NCBI GenBank assembly: GCA_004562915.1
Contig: SFQZ01000132.1
Span: 1-5,820 of the forward strand
Source: a bacterium
Lineage (GTDB): Bacteria; Bacillota_A; Clostridia; Lachnospirales; Lachnospiraceae
DNA length: 5,820 nucleotides
Reading direction: 5' to 3'
Shown in pieces: positions 5,712-5,820 of the stretch (positions within the stretch are counted from its first letter, which is position 1; every line of letters starts with the position of its first letter). A program made the position numbers and the translations under genes. A model generated the notes under the pieces. It worked only from the letters and a program-made list of their open reading frames with translations, made no database searches and was not told the DNA's origin.

Positions 5712-5820
5712 ATGAAAAAGTTTTTCTTGACACTGGCTTCAATCGCTATGGTTGCTCCAGTTTTTGCTCAGGAGGCTGAAGAGGCAGTTGAATCTGCAAG
5801 CTTCCACCATGTTCTTAAGA
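5712..5820 (+). CDS. MotA/TolQ/ExbB-family proton channel protein, N-terminal fragment cut by window end
   Basis: Only 36 codons are visible. The protein begins MKKFFLTLASIAMVAPVFA, a Sec signal peptide with a likely cleavage after Ala19 (V-F-A before Q), followed by an acidic stretch (QEAEEAVESA) and SFHHVLK. A signal peptide, a short acidic linker and then S-F-H-x-x-L-K is how I remember Bacteroidales MotA/TolQ/ExbB proteins starting, before their three membrane helices. In that family the protein uses the proton gradient to energise TonB-dependent outer-membrane transport. The start is supported by the promoter at 5609-5642 and the A-rich leader typical of the phylum; no Shine-Dalgarno is present. 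The conserved channel region lies outside the window, so the family call rests on the N-terminus alone. Confidence 0.6.
   Translation, partial: MKKFFLTLASIAMVAPVFAQEAEEAVESASFHHVLK

Noticed and set aside
1..5820. CRISPR array, tRNA, rRNA or insertion sequence.
   Set aside because: No regularly spaced repeats, no tRNA-like cloverleaf, no transposase motifs or terminal inverted repeats were seen.

Overview
The window appears to hold DNA from two different bacterial lineages, meeting at about position 4750. Bases 1 to about 4750 look like a Firmicute, most likely a Lachnospiraceae-type gut Clostridium: AT-rich genes (about 32% G+C in a hand count of 4261-4320), strong AGGAGG-type ribosome binding sites, tight gene overlaps and a classical hairpin/T-run terminator. 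Bases from about 4753 onward look like Bacteroidales, close to Prevotella: a TatD gene of about 55% G+C (hand count of 4921-4980), then an AT-rich intergenic stretch with a Bacteroidetes-type promoter and an A-rich leader without Shine-Dalgarno, then the start of an ExbB/TolQ-like gene.

Layout. 1-57: GC-rich hairpin repeat of a kind dispersed in clostridial genomes. 144-178: intrinsic terminator. 209-252: an inverted repeat and a small hairpin ahead of the first gene. 280-477: 65-residue protein of unknown function. 452-1228: PP2C-type Ser/Thr phosphatase. 1232-3022: membrane-anchored Ser/Thr kinase with a TPR-like outer domain in place of PASTA repeats. 3022-3324: 100-residue single-pass membrane protein. 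3352-5544: one uninterrupted reading frame whose first part is a membrane-targeted surface protein with YDG/MBG-like beta domains and whose last 263 residues are a complete TatD metallo-hydrolase lacking only its start methionine. 5609-5642: promoter. 5712-5820: start of a MotA/TolQ/ExbB-family gene, cut by the window edge.

How the genes work together. The left-hand genes form a tightly packed operon with gaps of 3 bases or overlaps. The phosphatase and kinase are an opposing pair. The kinase, the small membrane protein and the surface protein all carry one membrane segment, so the operon probably encodes envelope sensing or secretion control; phosphatase/kinase pairs of this kind occur near type VII secretion loci in clostridia, but no WXG100, FHA or EssC gene is visible here. 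On the right, TatD followed by an ExbB-like gene is an ordinary Bacteroidales housekeeping arrangement.

The most striking object is the surface-protein/TatD fusion. Composition, lineage signals and translation signals all switch at the same place, and TatD begins exactly at its second codon. I judge an assembly chimera between two gut species the most likely explanation, with recent recombination as a less likely alternative. The signalling operon itself is the more credible biology.
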